A DNA stretch of 48,739 nt from an uncultured Succinatimonas sp. (GCA_900552905.1 USBR01000002.1:1-48739), one strand, 5' to 3'. Positions 36,672 to 46,695 are shown, numbered from the stretch's first letter. A program made the numbers and translations. Notes: generated by a model from the letters alone, not told the origin.

Positions 36672-37145
36672 ATGCAAATTGACATTCATAAGATCGCAAA
36701 ACTTATCGAAATCGTTTCTAAGTCGGACATCTCCGAAATCAATTTAAAGCAAGGCGAAGAGGAGCTTAAGATCTCTCGCACTGCCCCGGCAACTGTTGCA
36801 GTTCCGACTGCAACTGTCATCTCTGCCGCCCCAGCCCCAGTCGCAGCCCCGGTTGCCGCCCCAGCTCCGGTCGCAGCCCCGGCAGCAACTGCTGAAGCTA
36901 CCCCGGATAAGGCTAAGCTTATGACCTCTCCTATGGTTGGAACCTTCTACCGCTCTGCCTCCCCGACTGCCGATCCTTTCGTTGAGGTTGGTCAGACTGT
37001 TAAGGAAGGCGATACCTTATGCATCATCGAAGCTATGAAGATGATGAATCAGATCCAAGCTGACCGTGCTGGTACCATCAAGAAGGTATTAGTTGAAAAC
37101 GGTTCCACTGTTGAGTTTGATCAGCCGCTCTTTGAGTTTGAATAA
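36672..37145 (+). CDS. accB: Biotin carboxyl carrier protein of acetyl-CoA carboxylase
   Basis: AccB carries the carboxyl group on biotin between the two halves of acetyl-CoA carboxylase. The 157-residue protein has an N-terminal helix region, an Ala/Pro-rich linker (about 38-75) and a biotinyl domain with the biotin-acceptor K123 in EAMKMMN. The accC gene follows 16 bases downstream. Confidence 0.96.
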   Translation: MQIDIHKIAKLIEIVSKSDISEINLKQGEEELKISRTAPATVAVPTATVISAAPAPVAAPVAAPAPVAAPAATAEATPDKAKLMTSPMVGTFYRSASPTADPFVEVGQTVKEGDTLCIIEAMKMMNQIQADRAGTIKKVLVENGSTVEFDQPLFEFE

Positions 37146-37161
37146 TTAAAGGATTTTTTCC

Positions 37162-38532
37162 ATGAAATTTGAAAAAGTTCTTATTGCCAACCGCGGCGAA
37201 ATCGCTCTGCGTATTCTCCGCGCTTGCCGTCAGTTAGGACTTAAGACCGTCGCTGTGCACTCCACAGCCGATCGCGATCTTATGCACGTTAAATTAGCTG
37301 ACGAGACCGTCTGCATTGGACCTGCAGCGCCAAAGGATTCTTATTTAAATATTCCTTCTATTATCGCTGCAGCTGAATCTACTGGTGCTAGCGCCATCCA
37401 TCCTGGTTATGGCTTCTTATCTGAGAATGCTGACTTTGCTGAGATGGTTGAGAAATCCGGCTTTATCTTCATCGGCCCGACTGCCGATACCATTCGTCTT
37501 ATGGGTGATAAGGTCTCCGCTAAAAAAGCCATGCAAAGAGCTGGTGTTCCCTGCGTTCCAGGTTCTGCCGGCACTTTGAGCGATAACTTTGAAGAAAACC
37601 GTAAATTAGCCGCTGATATCGGCTACCCTATCATCATCAAAGCCGCCGGTGGCGGTGGTGGTCGTGGTATGCGCGTAGTCAGATCTGAAGCTGAACTTGA
37701 AAATGCCATCGCTTTAACTAAGCGTGAGGCTGACATGTTCTTCAATAACCCGGCAGTCTATATGGAAAAGTTCTTAGAGAACCCGCGCCATGTAGAATTC
37801 CAGGTTTTATCTGACGGTCAGGGCCATGCTGTTTATTTAGGAGAGCGTGATTGCTCCATGCAACGTCGCAATCAGAAGGTTTTAGAAGAGGCTCCGGCTC
37901 CTTTTATTACCCCCGAGCAGCGTAAGGCTATCGGTGAGCGCTGTGCTCAGGCTTGTATCGACATCGGCTATCGCGGTGCTGGTACTTTTGAGTTCTTATA
38001 TGAAAACGGCGCCTTCTACTTCATCGAGATGAATACCCGTGTTCAGGTAGAGCATCCGGTTACCGAAATGATTACCGGTATCGATATCGTCCGCGAGATG
38101 ATCGCTGTTTCTGCCGGTATTCCTTTATCTATCGATCAAAGTCAGGTCAAGATCAAAGGCCACGCCTTTGAGTGCCGTATCAACGCCGAAAACCCGCAGA
38201 CCTTCTTACCATCCCCAGGTGAAATTAAGTGGTTACACGTACCCGGTGGTCCGGGTGTCCGTTGGGATAGCCATGTTTATCAGGGCTATCGTGTACCGCC
38301 TTATTATGATTCTCTTATCGGTAAGCTCATCGTTCACGATGACGACCGCGAATTAGCGCGTCTGCGTGCCTTAGAGGCCTTAGATGAACTCATCGTTGAG
38401 GGTATTCAGACTAATATCCCGCTCCATAAGGATTTATTAACCGATCCTGAAGAGATTAAGGGTGGCGTCAGCATCCATTACCTCGAGCACAAGCTCGCCG
38501 GCGATCTCGAGGCTAAAGAAGAAAAGAAATAA
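37162..38532 (+). CDS. accC: Biotin carboxylase subunit of acetyl-CoA carboxylase
   Basis: AccC carboxylates biotin with bicarbonate and ATP, the first step of fatty-acid synthesis. The 456-residue ATP-grasp protein begins [21 protein letters not shown], has the glycine-rich loop [11 protein letters not shown], and the active-site [14 protein letters not shown]. The C-terminus is short and lysine-rich. A bidirectional terminator follows. Confidence 0.97.
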   Translation: MKFEKVLIANRGEIALRILRACRQLGLKTVAVHSTADRDLMHVKLADETVCIGPAAPKDSYLNIPSIIAAAESTGASAIHPGYGFLSENADFAEMVEKSGFIFIGPTADTIRLMGDKVSAKKAMQRAGVPCVPGSAGTLSDNFEENRKLAADIGYPIIIKAAGGGGGRGMRVVRSEAELENAIALTKREADMFFNNPAVYMEKFLENPRHVEFQVLSDGQGHAVYLGERDCSMQRRNQKVLEEAPAPFITPEQRKAIGERCAQACIDIGYRGAGTFEFLYENGAFYFIEMNTRVQVEHPVTEMITGIDIVREMIAVSAGIPLSIDQSQVKIKGHAFECRINAENPQTFLPSPGEIKWLHVPGGPGVRWDSHVYQGYRVPPYYDSLIGKLIVHDDDRELARLRALEALDELIVEGIQTNIPLHKDLLTDPEEIKGGVSIHYLEHKLAGDLEAKEEKK

Positions 38533-38552
38533 GACTAAATTGACTTAGTCAC

Positions 38553-38578
38553 AAAAGCCTCCACTATGGAGGCTTTTT
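38553..38578. terminator. Bidirectional terminator between accC and xerD
   Basis: Stem AGCCTCC and GGAGGCT with loop ACTAT, flanked by AAAA on the left and TTTTT on the right, so it can stop both converging transcripts. Confidence 0.85.
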
Positions 38579-38580
38579 AG

Positions 38581-39471
38581 TTAATGGCGCGGATGCGCTT
38601 TAGCATAAACTTCATGAATACGCGCTGTCGCTACGTGAGTATAGATCTGTGTCGTCGTCAAACTTGAATGCCCTAAAAGCATCTGTACGGTACGCAGATC
38701 GGCATCATGATTTAAAAGATGCGTAGCAAAAGCATGCCTGAAAGTATGTGGCGAGATATCCTCACGAATACCTAAAGCCTTAGCATAAACCTTAATGCGA
38801 TACCAAAAGGCTACCCGCGTCAGTCCCTGTACCCCCTTTCCCGATAAAAAGACAAATTTACAGCTTTGCTTAGGATCGCGTGAAGCTCTCTTATCGCAAA
38901 TATAGGTTGCTAGCCAATAACAAGCATTTTGTCCTAGGGGCACTAAACGATCTTTTCCACCCTTACCATGCACAATCACAAAGCCATCGATAAGATTGAG
39001 GTTTTCAAAAGTTAAATTGACAAGCTCACTTACACGTAGTCCCGTAGCATAGAGGGTCTCGAGCATGGCCTTATCGCGCATACCAGTATGATTACTGATA
39101 TCCGGAGCTTCTAAAAAAGCATCGACACAAGACTCCGACATCGACGCTGGGAGATGACGCAAGATCTTAGGATTTTCGATCTGTAAGGTGGGATCTGTAT
39201 CGATGAGCTTTTCTAAAAGTAAAAAATTGCAAAAGCATCTTAAAGAACAGAGAAAACGCGCCGCTGAACTAGCTTCATTGTCATCGCCATCGCGCAGATA
39301 GTGTTCAATATCTAAAGAAGTAAAAGGATCTTCAATTTCACAACGCTCTAAATAATTATAAAACATCGTGATATCAGAGACATAAGCACGGATACTTAAT
39401 TGAGCTAAGCCCTTTTCTAATAAAAGATAATCAGAAAAGAGCTTTAAGATACGTTCATGATTTGTGTTCAT
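38581..39471 (-). CDS. xerD: Tyrosine recombinase XerD
   Basis: XerD acts with XerC at dif to resolve chromosome dimers. The 296-residue protein has an N-terminal SAM-like domain (about 1-100) and a catalytic domain with the full set of residues R146, K170, H242, R245, H268 and nucleophile Y277. The C-terminal stretch HAFATHLLNHDADLR and QIYTHVATARIHEVY follows E. coli XerD more closely than XerC. It starts two bases after the upstream lipoprotein gene, so both are likely cotranscribed. The dsbC and recJ genes that follow xerD in E. coli are absent. Confidence 0.9.
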   Translation of the reverse strand: MNTNHERILKLFSDYLLLEKGLAQLSIRAYVSDITMFYNYLERCEIEDPFTSLDIEHYLRDGDDNEASSAARFLCSLRCFCNFLLLEKLIDTDPTLQIENPKILRHLPASMSESCVDAFLEAPDISNHTGMRDKAMLETLYATGLRVSELVNLTFENLNLIDGFVIVHGKGGKDRLVPLGQNACYWLATYICDKRASRDPKQSCKFVFLSGKGVQGLTRVAFWYRIKVYAKALGIREDISPHTFRHAFATHLLNHDADLRTVQMLLGHSSLTTTQIYTHVATARIHEVYAKAHPRH

Positions 39472-39473
39472 GA

Positions 39474-39956
39474 CTATTTAGATAAAGAGGCGGTAATCTC
39501 AGATAATAAAGGCTTAATCGCGCTTTGCTTCTCTAAAGTGACCGTAGCATAAAAACCGTCGCTCTTTTTTAAGAGACAAAAGCGATAGACGCCATCTTTT
39601 TCAGGATAAAAGCGTAAATCTTCAAAATGAGAATTAGGATTGAGCTTTTGTGGCGCTGCATGCAGACGTAAAGCTCCAGGTGGATTTAAATAACCAAAAT
39701 TCTGGCCCTGTGACCAACTAGCGTCGGCAAATTTGAATTTATATGGGGACCAATCAGAGCGTAATGTCGCTTGTGTACATAAACCGTCGGCGCTCTCGCG
39801 CAGTCTATAGGTTTCAGAGACTGCATAATCATTCATCTCACCGCGCAGATATAAAGCGTTAACACTTTCAATTTTTAAGTTCTCTTCATTTTCATTTGCA
39901 GAACAAGCACTTAAAACAACGGCCGCAACCGCGGCTACAAGGGCGATAGTTTTCAA
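39474..39956 (-). CDS. Small lipoprotein with possible carbohydrate-binding-like domain
   Basis: I do not recognise this 160-residue protein with certainty. It starts with a lipoprotein signal and lipobox LSAC (C18), so it should be membrane-anchored in the periplasm. The mature part contains ALYLRGEMNDY and YKFKFADASWSQGQNFGY, which resemble the small beta-sandwich modules found before the catalytic domains of pullulanases and alpha-amylases. Two cysteines outside the lipobox (in GLCTQ and YRFCLLKK) could form a disulfide. The start is TTG, with GGA upstream. It lies directly before xerD. Function is unknown; binding of alpha-glucans is only a guess. Confidence 0.65.
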   Translation of the reverse strand: MKTIALVAAVAAVVLSACSANENEENLKIESVNALYLRGEMNDYAVSETYRLRESADGLCTQATLRSDWSPYKFKFADASWSQGQNFGYLNPPGALRLHAAPQKLNPNSHFEDLRFYPEKDGVYRFCLLKKSDGFYATVTLEKQSAIKPLLSEITASLSK

Positions 39957-40020
39957 TTTTTTATTCCAAAAGAGTTTTTGTTAAATTTTAGCGTATTTTT
40001 TAATTTTATGTGCTGATAAT

Positions 40021-40037
40021 TTGTCTATTATAGACAA
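40021..40037. promoter_or_regulatory. Palindrome before coaE
   Basis: TTGTCTA, three bases, TAGACAA is a perfect 7-3-7 inverted repeat that contains a TATTAT hexamer usable as a -10, some 34 bases before the coaE start. It may be an operator; the regulator is unknown. Confidence 0.45.
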
Positions 40038-40070
40038 TAGTAATAATAAAAAAAGCATAGGGGATTTTTT

Positions 40071-40688
40071 ATGACAAAAGCGTTAAGAATTGGCCTTACA
40101 GGAGGTATTGCCTGTGGCAAAACTGTAATATCCGATACCTTTAAGGAGCTTGGAGTACCAATTATCGACACTGATGTCATCTCCCGTGAAGTAGTCATGC
40201 CTACAATGCCGGCCTTAAATCAATTAAAAGCGGCCTTTGGTGAAGAAATCATCACCGCCACAGGTGAGCTTGATCGCCGCGCCTTAAGGCTTTTAGTCTT
40301 TAGCGATAAAAGTGGCGCTAAACTCAAAATTCTCAATGACATTATGCATCCGGCTATCATCGGCCGCTTACAAGAGCTCTATTTACAGCAAAGCTATCCC
40401 TATGTAGTTTTTGTGGTACCGCTTTTATTTGAACATAAGCTTGAATATCTATGCGATCGCATCTTAGTATGCGATGCTAAAGAAGAAGTACAGTTAGAGC
40501 GTCTCACAGTACGCGATAAAATTGACCTCAATACCGCGAAAGCTATGCTCAAAAGTCAGGTTTCTCGCGCCGAGCGTCGTCAAAAGGCTCATGATTTAAT
40601 TGAATCCGATCTACTGACAATAGAGAAAATGCGTCAGTCCGTGGTAAAATTACATGAAAAATATCTCTATTTGGCCAAACAGAGTTAA
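40071..40688 (+). CDS. coaE: Dephospho-CoA kinase
   Basis: CoaE phosphorylates the ribose of dephospho-CoA, the last step to coenzyme A. The 205-residue P-loop kinase has Walker A GLTGGIACGKT (about 8-18), DTDVISREVV and the lid segment LTVRDKID. The ATG has AGGGGA upstream. It heads coaE-zapD-yacG, the same gene set and order as in E. coli. Confidence 0.95.
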   Translation: MTKALRIGLTGGIACGKTVISDTFKELGVPIIDTDVISREVVMPTMPALNQLKAAFGEEIITATGELDRRALRLLVFSDKSGAKLKILNDIMHPAIIGRLQELYLQQSYPYVVFVVPLLFEHKLEYLCDRILVCDAKEEVQLERLTVRDKIDLNTAKAMLKSQVSRAERRQKAHDLIESDLLTIEKMRQSVVKLHEKYLYLAKQS

Positions 40689-40700
40689 CCACCTAACGTC

Positions 40701-41447
40701 ATGTATAATTTCGATTTTCCCCTCAGCCCTAAAGCTCGAACCTATCTTAAGTTTGAGCAGATCTTTAAGCGTGTTGAGGAGTGCCGCGATCTAAATTCAG
40801 ACCCACAGGTAATGTATCTAATGCATTCCATTGTGGACTTTTTGGATCTAGTCGATGGCGCTAGCTCCATTAAAATTGAGCTTTTAAAAGATTTAGACCG
40901 TTGCGATTCTAAGCTCTTGCAGTGGCAGAAGCATCCTGATTGCGATACTGAGGCTATTATCAATCTCAGAGAACAGATTAAAGTTGCAAGATTAGAGCTT
41001 GATAAATTCACCCGCCAGCGTACCGTCTTAAAGGACGATCCGATCATTGAAAGCATCAAACCACGCTTCTTTACTCCTAGCGGTATCAACTGCTTTGATA
41101 CGCCTTTATTTGAATTTTGGCTTAGACAAAATATCGAAGAAAAGCTCACTTGTGTCCAAAAATGGTTGCATGAACTCGATTGCTTGCGCATTCCGATTTT
41201 AACTGTGCTCTATCTATGGCGTATCTGTGCTGATTATCAAGACCGTACCGCTAAATGTGGCTTTTTACAAGAAAGTGCCGACAATTGCGATATTATCAGT
41301 GTGCAATATGCCGATGATATTCAGGGCTACCCTTTAGTTTCAGGTTTTCAATCACGCTTTAATGTCCGCTTCTTACCCTATAAAAAGGGTGCACAAGTAG
41401 GTGACATTGACTTTAAAATTGCCTTAATAAAGAGTAATTTACAATGA
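40701..41447 (+). CDS. zapD: Cell division protein ZapD
   Basis: ZapD cross-links FtsZ filaments at the division ring. The 248-residue protein fits the family length and shows FDFPLSPKARTYLKFEQIF at the start and the FDTPLFEFWL segment. An alpha-helical N-terminal bundle with a C-terminal beta domain is expected. No good Shine-Dalgarno precedes the ATG, which lies 12 bases after coaE, so translation may depend on the upstream gene. It overlaps yacG by four bases (ATGA). Confidence 0.93.
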   Translation: MYNFDFPLSPKARTYLKFEQIFKRVEECRDLNSDPQVMYLMHSIVDFLDLVDGASSIKIELLKDLDRCDSKLLQWQKHPDCDTEAIINLREQIKVARLELDKFTRQRTVLKDDPIIESIKPRFFTPSGINCFDTPLFEFWLRQNIEEKLTCVQKWLHELDCLRIPILTVLYLWRICADYQDRTAKCGFLQESADNCDIISVQYADDIQGYPLVSGFQSRFNVRFLPYKKGAQVGDIDFKIALIKSNLQ

Positions 41448-41731
41448 GTCTAAAAGATTTATTACCGCAGGGAACCTTCGATGAAATCACCGAAGGCTTG
41501 CCTAAGGAGACACAAACTATCGAGTGCCGCTGTCCGCAATGCGGCAAAGTTATGGTCTATGATGTAAAAAATCCTTTTAGACCCTTTTGCTCTGAAAAAT
41601 GCAAGCTTTTAGATCTCGGTGCTTGGGCCTCTGAAGAGCGCGTCATTAAAGGCCGTCCGGTTAATGAAGACGAAGACGCTGAACTGCTTGACGATCCGAC
41701 TTTACCCAAACGCCATATACCAGAGAATTAA
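41444..41731 (+). CDS. yacG: DNA gyrase inhibitor YacG (zinc-binding)
   Basis: YacG is a small zinc protein that binds GyrB and inhibits gyrase in E. coli. The 95-residue protein has the four zinc ligands C30, C33, C49 and C53 in RCPQCGK and RPFCSEKCK, then the conserved LLDLGAWASEER. Compared with E. coli (65 residues) it has about 20 more residues at the N-terminus and an acidic C-terminal tail. It is translationally coupled to zapD. Confidence 0.92.
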   Translation: MSLKDLLPQGTFDEITEGLPKETQTIECRCPQCGKVMVYDVKNPFRPFCSEKCKLLDLGAWASEERVIKGRPVNEDEDAELLDDPTLPKRHIPEN

Positions 41732-41750
41732 AAATTAGGAATAAGCCTTG

Positions 41751-44354
41751 ATGATCACAAGGAAACATTTTTATCCGGCCGTTTTAGCTTCGGCTATTGT
41801 GGCTAGCTTCTACGTAAAAGCTGGCGCCTGTGCGACCACAGCTGATGGTGAAACTCTCAATATCACCACCACTACAGTCAACAACAGCTCCGAGCAACGC
41901 TTAGCTAAGACTGAAGGCTTTAGCACTAAGCTTGTAAATATCATGGAAGCTCAGGGCTCAAAGCTGTATTTAAAAAATCGCCATCTAGCTGACAGCTCGA
42001 CCTTTCCTTATCGTTTATTATCTATACAGAAAAATAATCAATGGCGCAGTGCCCCCAATCACGGCATCAGCCTTGATGATTTAGGCTGTTATTATGGAGT
42101 GCCCTCATATCAAACCCCGACTAAGTTTGATTATAATTCCACCCCGATCACCGTCGAAAGTGATAAAGTCATCGGCGACTTAGAAAAACTCAATGATGAT
42201 CTTATCTATAGTGGCAATGTCGTCATCACTCAGGCCGATCAGGTCATCACTACCGATAAGGCTCAATATACTGGTAAAAATAGCGATATTAACCTCTCTG
42301 GTAATACCGTACTACATAATCCTGAATACACCGTCACCACTAAGGAGCCGGTGCAATCAAATCTGACCTCACAGACTATCAAATTTACCAATACTAGCAT
42401 TCAGATGAATGGTTCCTACATTCGTGCTGAGGCTAAAGAGCATGTGATCGATCAAAAAGAAAACAGCAATGTCTTTAAAGACGCGCTCTTAACCTCTTGC
42501 CCCATCGACGATAGCTCTTGGAAATTTAGTTCCACTGAGGTGTCTATCGATCAAGATGAGGCCTTTGGTGAATTTTGGAATGGCGTTTTATGGGTAGGTC
42601 CGGTTCCGATTTATTATTTCCCCTACGCCCGCTTCCCTATCACCTCAGAGCGCCAAAGCGGTATTCTCTATCCTAGCTTCTCTCTAGGTTCAGATGGCCT
42701 GTCTTTAGATCTGCCGATCTATTTTAACTTAGCGCCTAATTATGACTGGACCTTTACCCCAGCTTGGGAAGGTGAGCATAAATGGAAATTTGATAATCAA
42801 TTCCGTTATATGCCCTTTGAAAATGTCTCAGGCGAGATCAATTTCACTTATCTGCCAAGCGATCCTAGCTGGCGTGATAATAATTACGCTAATCCCTCTG
42901 GAGATAAGCGCTGGTTCTTCAATATCAAGCAGAACATGGACTTTTTAAATAAAGATCTAAATATAAGTTTAGATTATTCCCGCGTCCGTCCTTCTGATTA
43001 CAATTATTTAGATGATATTGTCGATGAAAATGCCTCGGTAACTGACGATCATTTATTGCAATCTTTAGCTGCCACCTATACCCGTGAAACGGTACAGCTC
43101 AAAGCTGAAGCGCGTAAATATCAAAGCCTTATCGATCCCCGCGCTGAGGTCATCGCGCCTTTTGCGCTGATGCCACGCCTCAATGCTAATTATTCTGATA
43201 CCTACGATAAATTCTTATTTGGCATCGATTCTGAAATCAGCCGCTTTGAACAAAGCGAAATTAAGAACATCGAAACTTTCCATGCAGTACGCTCCCACTT
43301 AGAGCCTTATGTTAAATACCATGTCTTCGATCAGCGTGGTACTACCCTCGATGCTGGCGCCCGCTTCTTCTATACCCATTATGATCAAAGCGACGTCAAT
43401 TCTATACCCGCTTGGGATCGCAATTATTTTGGTTATGAGCAAGGCGCTACAAGCAAAAACCGTTCTCTTTATCTCTTAGAGATGCGCGGTAAGACTACCT
43501 TTGAGCGTAAGGTCATCGATATGAATCATACTCAGACCTTAGAGCCTGAGATTAAGTATCAATATATTCCTTATGAAAATCAGGATGATATTCCGCTTTA
43601 CGATACTACCGATCGCTTAGATGATTTCTATACTCTATTCTCTCATCGACGTTTTACCGGTTTAGATCGTATTGCTAATCTCAATACCTTAACTGTAGGC
43701 CTAACCTCCCGTATTCTCGATGCTCATGATCGCGAGATCATGCGTCTGAGTGTCGCGCAGGCTCATAGCTTTGAGCCTAATAAGGTCAATCTTAAATATT
43801 TAAATAAAGAGGAAGAGGACGCTCGCTCTAAACTCGTCTATACCTTTGATACGCTGTTATTTGATAACCTTAAATTCCACTCTTCAGGTTCTTATGACAC
43901 CAATGAAAACGAGCTTGATGCTATACGCTCTGTTCTGCGTTATGAAAACAATGGCTTCTTAGCCGGTATTTCTCATCGCTTCATCCGCGATGGCAATATC
44001 ATCATTGGTTCTAGTACCCCTGAGGATTTAAATCAAATCGGCGGTGAGCTCTCGATTCCTGTGGCTAATAACATCAAATTCGATGCCGCCATGTATTACG
44101 ATACTAAGCAAAACTATAATATCGATAAAAAGTTTGCCCTGCGTTATCAGGACTGCTGCTTCTCTGTAGCCTTAGTGTACGAGGATTACATGCAGATGAA
44201 TTGGAATTCAGGCAAGCATGACAGCGATAAAGTCATAGGCTTACAATTTGAGCTTAAGGGCTTCTATACCATCAATGTTCATGGTATCGACAATCCGTCA
44301 TCTACCAATACTCACTATATACCGTCAACAGATCCGGTTAACCTCAACCGCTAA
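41751..44354 (+). CDS. lptD: LPS-assembly protein LptD
   Basis: LptD is the outer-membrane barrel that, with LptE, inserts lipopolysaccharide into the outer leaflet. The 867-residue protein has a signal peptide (about 1-28), an OstA/LptA-like N-terminal domain (about 130-250) and a C-terminal beta-barrel (about 270-850, with SGILYPSF and GLDRIANLN). The four cysteines that form the two interdomain disulfides in E. coli all have counterparts: C113, C250, C802 and C803. I favour the ATG at 41751; an adjacent TTG at 41748 is possible. It heads lptD-surA-pdxA-rsmA as in E. coli. Confidence 0.95.
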   Translation: MITRKHFYPAVLASAIVASFYVKAGACATTADGETLNITTTTVNNSSEQRLAKTEGFSTKLVNIMEAQGSKLYLKNRHLADSSTFPYRLLSIQKNNQWRSAPNHGISLDDLGCYYGVPSYQTPTKFDYNSTPITVESDKVIGDLEKLNDDLIYSGNVVITQADQVITTDKAQYTGKNSDINLSGNTVLHNPEYTVTTKEPVQSNLTSQTIKFTNTSIQMNGSYIRAEAKEHVIDQKENSNVFKDALLTSCPIDDSSWKFSSTEVSIDQDEAFGEFWNGVLWVGPVPIYYFPYARFPITSERQSGILYPSFSLGSDGLSLDLPIYFNLAPNYDWTFTPAWEGEHKWKFDNQFRYMPFENVSGEINFTYLPSDPSWRDNNYANPSGDKRWFFNIKQNMDFLNKDLNISLDYSRVRPSDYNYLDDIVDENASVTDDHLLQSLAATYTRETVQLKAEARKYQSLIDPRAEVIAPFALMPRLNANYSDTYDKFLFGIDSEISRFEQSEIKNIETFHAVRSHLEPYVKYHVFDQRGTTLDAGARFFYTHYDQSDVNSIPAWDRNYFGYEQGATSKNRSLYLLEMRGKTTFERKVIDMNHTQTLEPEIKYQYIPYENQDDIPLYDTTDRLDDFYTLFSHRRFTGLDRIANLNTLTVGLTSRILDAHDREIMRLSVAQAHSFEPNKVNLKYLNKEEEDARSKLVYTFDTLLFDNLKFHSSGSYDTNENELDAIRSVLRYENNGFLAGISHRFIRDGNIIIGSSTPEDLNQIGGELSIPVANNIKFDAAMYYDTKQNYNIDKKFALRYQDCCFSVALVYEDYMQMNWNSGKHDSDKVIGLQFELKGFYTINVHGIDNPSSTNTHYIPSTDPVNLNR

Positions 44355-44370
44355 AACAAGGAACTGTGTT

Positions 44371-45708
44371 ATGAGATTTTCAAAATTAAGCTGTAAGCTG
44401 TCAGGCTTAGCCTTATTAGGCATGATCATTCAGGCCCCGCTTACTCTGTCTGAGGCCTATGCCGCTGAGGTCAAACTCGATAGTACTGCTGCAATCGTCA
44501 ATAGCGGTATTATTTTAGAAAGTGAACTTAATGCTGAGGAAAGTCGCATTGTAAAGATTGCCTCTCAAAAAGGCGTCAAACTCGATGACATCTCCGCCCG
44601 TACTCAGGCTATGGAGAATTTAATCACCAGAACCATCTTATTACAGATTGCCGAGCAACAGGGTTTTGATCTCAATGATATGCAGGTCGATCAAGCTTTA
44701 GCTCAGACTGCTGAGCGTAATAATACCTCTGTCAAAGAGATCTTAAAGCAATTTGGCCCTAATGCCTCCGAAGCTCAACAGCGTGCTAACTTTAAAAATG
44801 AATTCATCATCAATGAATTGCGCAATTCCCGCGTCAGAAGCCGCATCCATGTCTCACAATCTGAAATCGACAATTTAGCGCAGAATATTAAAAATCAAGG
44901 CAGTGTCGAGCCGCAATATCATATAGCGCAGATCATTGTGCCTTTATCTTTAAATCCTAGTGAGAGCGAATATCGTAAATCTCAAAGCGAGGCGCGCAAT
45001 CTTATCGCTAAATTGCGCTCTGGCATGAGCTTTAACGAGGCTTTAGCTAAATACCCCGCTGACGGCAATGGCGATTTAGGTTATATGCCTGAAAGTCAGA
45101 TCCCGCTTCCCTTTGTTCCGGCTTTAATTAAGGCGAAAAAGGGTGATGTCATAGGTCCTTTCAGATCGCCTTCAGGTCTGCATATCCTTAAGATCTTCGA
45201 TATCAATCATAATGCCATTATGCCCATCCGCACTTATGATGCCGCCCATATTCTGCTTAAGACTTCCATCATCTTCTCAGATGAAGCTGCCAAAGCACAG
45301 CTGTCACAATTACGTCAGGATATTATCTCAGGCAAGATCTCCTTCTCTGAGGCCGCTAAGCGCTACTCTCAGGATCCAGGTTCAGCCATCGAGGGCGGTA
45401 ATTTAGGTTACTCAGTACCGGATAGATATGATCCAGCCTTTGCCCGTGGCATGGTGACCTTAAAGCCAGGTCAAATTTCCGAACCCGTCAAATCCTCCTT
45501 TGGTTGGCACCTTATCTACCTTAAAGACATCAAGGTCGATAATAATTCCGATGAGGCTTATCGTGATCGCGCCCGCGCCATCATCTATGAGCGTGAATTT
45601 GCCCAAGCCGCTAGAAGCTGGGAGCGTGAATTACGCGCTAGCGCCTATATTCACGTTTTAGATCCAGAGCTTTTAAGCCGTGGCATTAACTTACAACAGG
45701 ATAAATAA
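44371..45708 (+). CDS. surA: Periplasmic chaperone and peptidyl-prolyl isomerase SurA
   Basis: SurA escorts outer-membrane proteins, including LptD, through the periplasm. The 445-residue protein has a signal peptide ending near AYAA (about residue 32), the SurA N-terminal chaperone domain, and two parvulin domains (starting near QYHIAQIIV and DAAHILLKT). The ATG at 44371 lies 16 bases after lptD with AAGGAA upstream; the open frame continues upstream inside lptD, but only this start gives a signal peptide. Confidence 0.95.
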   Translation: MRFSKLSCKLSGLALLGMIIQAPLTLSEAYAAEVKLDSTAAIVNSGIILESELNAEESRIVKIASQKGVKLDDISARTQAMENLITRTILLQIAEQQGFDLNDMQVDQALAQTAERNNTSVKEILKQFGPNASEAQQRANFKNEFIINELRNSRVRSRIHVSQSEIDNLAQNIKNQGSVEPQYHIAQIIVPLSLNPSESEYRKSQSEARNLIAKLRSGMSFNEALAKYPADGNGDLGYMPESQIPLPFVPALIKAKKGDVIGPFRSPSGLHILKIFDINHNAIMPIRTYDAAHILLKTSIIFSDEAAKAQLSQLRQDIISGKISFSEAAKRYSQDPGSAIEGGNLGYSVPDRYDPAFARGMVTLKPGQISEPVKSSFGWHLIYLKDIKVDNNSDEAYRDRARAIIYEREFAQAARSWERELRASAYIHVLDPELLSRGINLQQDK

Positions 45709-46695
45709 ATGATCCGTTTAGCCGTAACTCCAGGTGAAGGGGCCGGTGTCGGCCCTGAACTTATGTATCATCTAGCTCAGCGTGATTATGAGGCAAAACT
45801 CGTCTTAGTCTGCTCTAAAGAGCTTATCCGTGAACGCCTGAGCATCTTCCCTGACGGCAAGGATATTGAGCTTATCGATTATGATCCTCAGGATGAAACT
45901 CCCTCAAAAAAGGACACCTTATGCATTTTAAATGTCGATTTAAATGCCCGTGCTGTGGCCGGAGTTTTAGATAAGCGCAATGCCTCATATATTCTCAAAT
46001 GCCTTGATATTGCCTCTGACAAATCCCAAGCGGGTGAATTTTTAGGCATGATTACAGGACCTATCAGTAAGGCTGTCATTGCTGACTGTGGTTTAGAGTT
46101 CACCGGACATACTGAGTATTTACAAGAGCGTACCCATACTAAAACTGTAGTCATGCTCTTAGGTTGCCGTGAGCTTAATGTCGCCTTAGTGACCACCCAC
46201 CTGCCTTTGAGTGCCGTCAGTGCTGCGATCACATCTGAGCGTTTAGAGGAAATCTGTAGGGTTTTAAATCACGATCTTAAAACTAAATTTGGCTGTGCGC
46301 AGCCGAAGATCCTCGCCTGTGGTCTTAACCCGCATGCCGGTGAAAACGGCCATTTAGGCATGGAAGAGCTCACCACCATTATCCCGACCTTTGAGAAATT
46401 GCGTCAAGAAGGTATGGATATTGAAGGCCCTTTCCCGGCTGACACTATTTTCAACCACCATAATCTTGAACATGCGGATGCTTTCTTAACCATGTATCAC
46501 GATCAGGGCTTACCCGTATTAAAATACATCGGCTTTGATCATGGCTATAACACCACCTTAGGTCTGCCCTATATCAGAACCTCTGTTGATCATGGTACCG
46601 CCTTGGATATTGCCGGTCGCGGCATTGCTGATCCGGGCTCTTTATATACCGCTGTCGATTTAGCCATCAAGATGGCTTTTAATAGGAGTAAATAA
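45709..46695 (+). CDS. pdxA: 4-hydroxythreonine-4-phosphate dehydrogenase
   Basis: PdxA oxidises 4-phosphohydroxy-L-threonine in the DXP-dependent pathway to pyridoxal phosphate. The 328-residue protein has the substrate and metal residues in GHTEYL, NPHAGENGHLG, GPFPADT and MYHDQGLPVLK. The ATG follows the surA stop codon directly (TAAATG). The stop codon overlaps the rsmA start as TAATG. Confidence 0.95.
   Translation: MIRLAVTPGEGAGVGPELMYHLAQRDYEAKLVLVCSKELIRERLSIFPDGKDIELIDYDPQDETPSKKDTLCILNVDLNARAVAGVLDKRNASYILKCLDIASDKSQAGEFLGMITGPISKAVIADCGLEFTGHTEYLQERTHTKTVVMLLGCRELNVALVTTHLPLSAVSAAITSERLEEICRVLNHDLKTKFGCAQPKILACGLNPHAGENGHLGMEELTTIIPTFEKLRQEGMDIEGPFPADTIFNHHNLEHADAFLTMYHDQGLPVLKYIGFDHGYNTTLGLPYIRTSVDHGTALDIAGRGIADPGSLYTAVDLAIKMAFNRSK

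Noticed and set aside
38581..39471. Identity as XerC or a mobile-element integrase
   Set aside because: The C-terminal motifs follow XerD, the length is that of Xer recombinases, and no attachment sites or mobile genes flank it.
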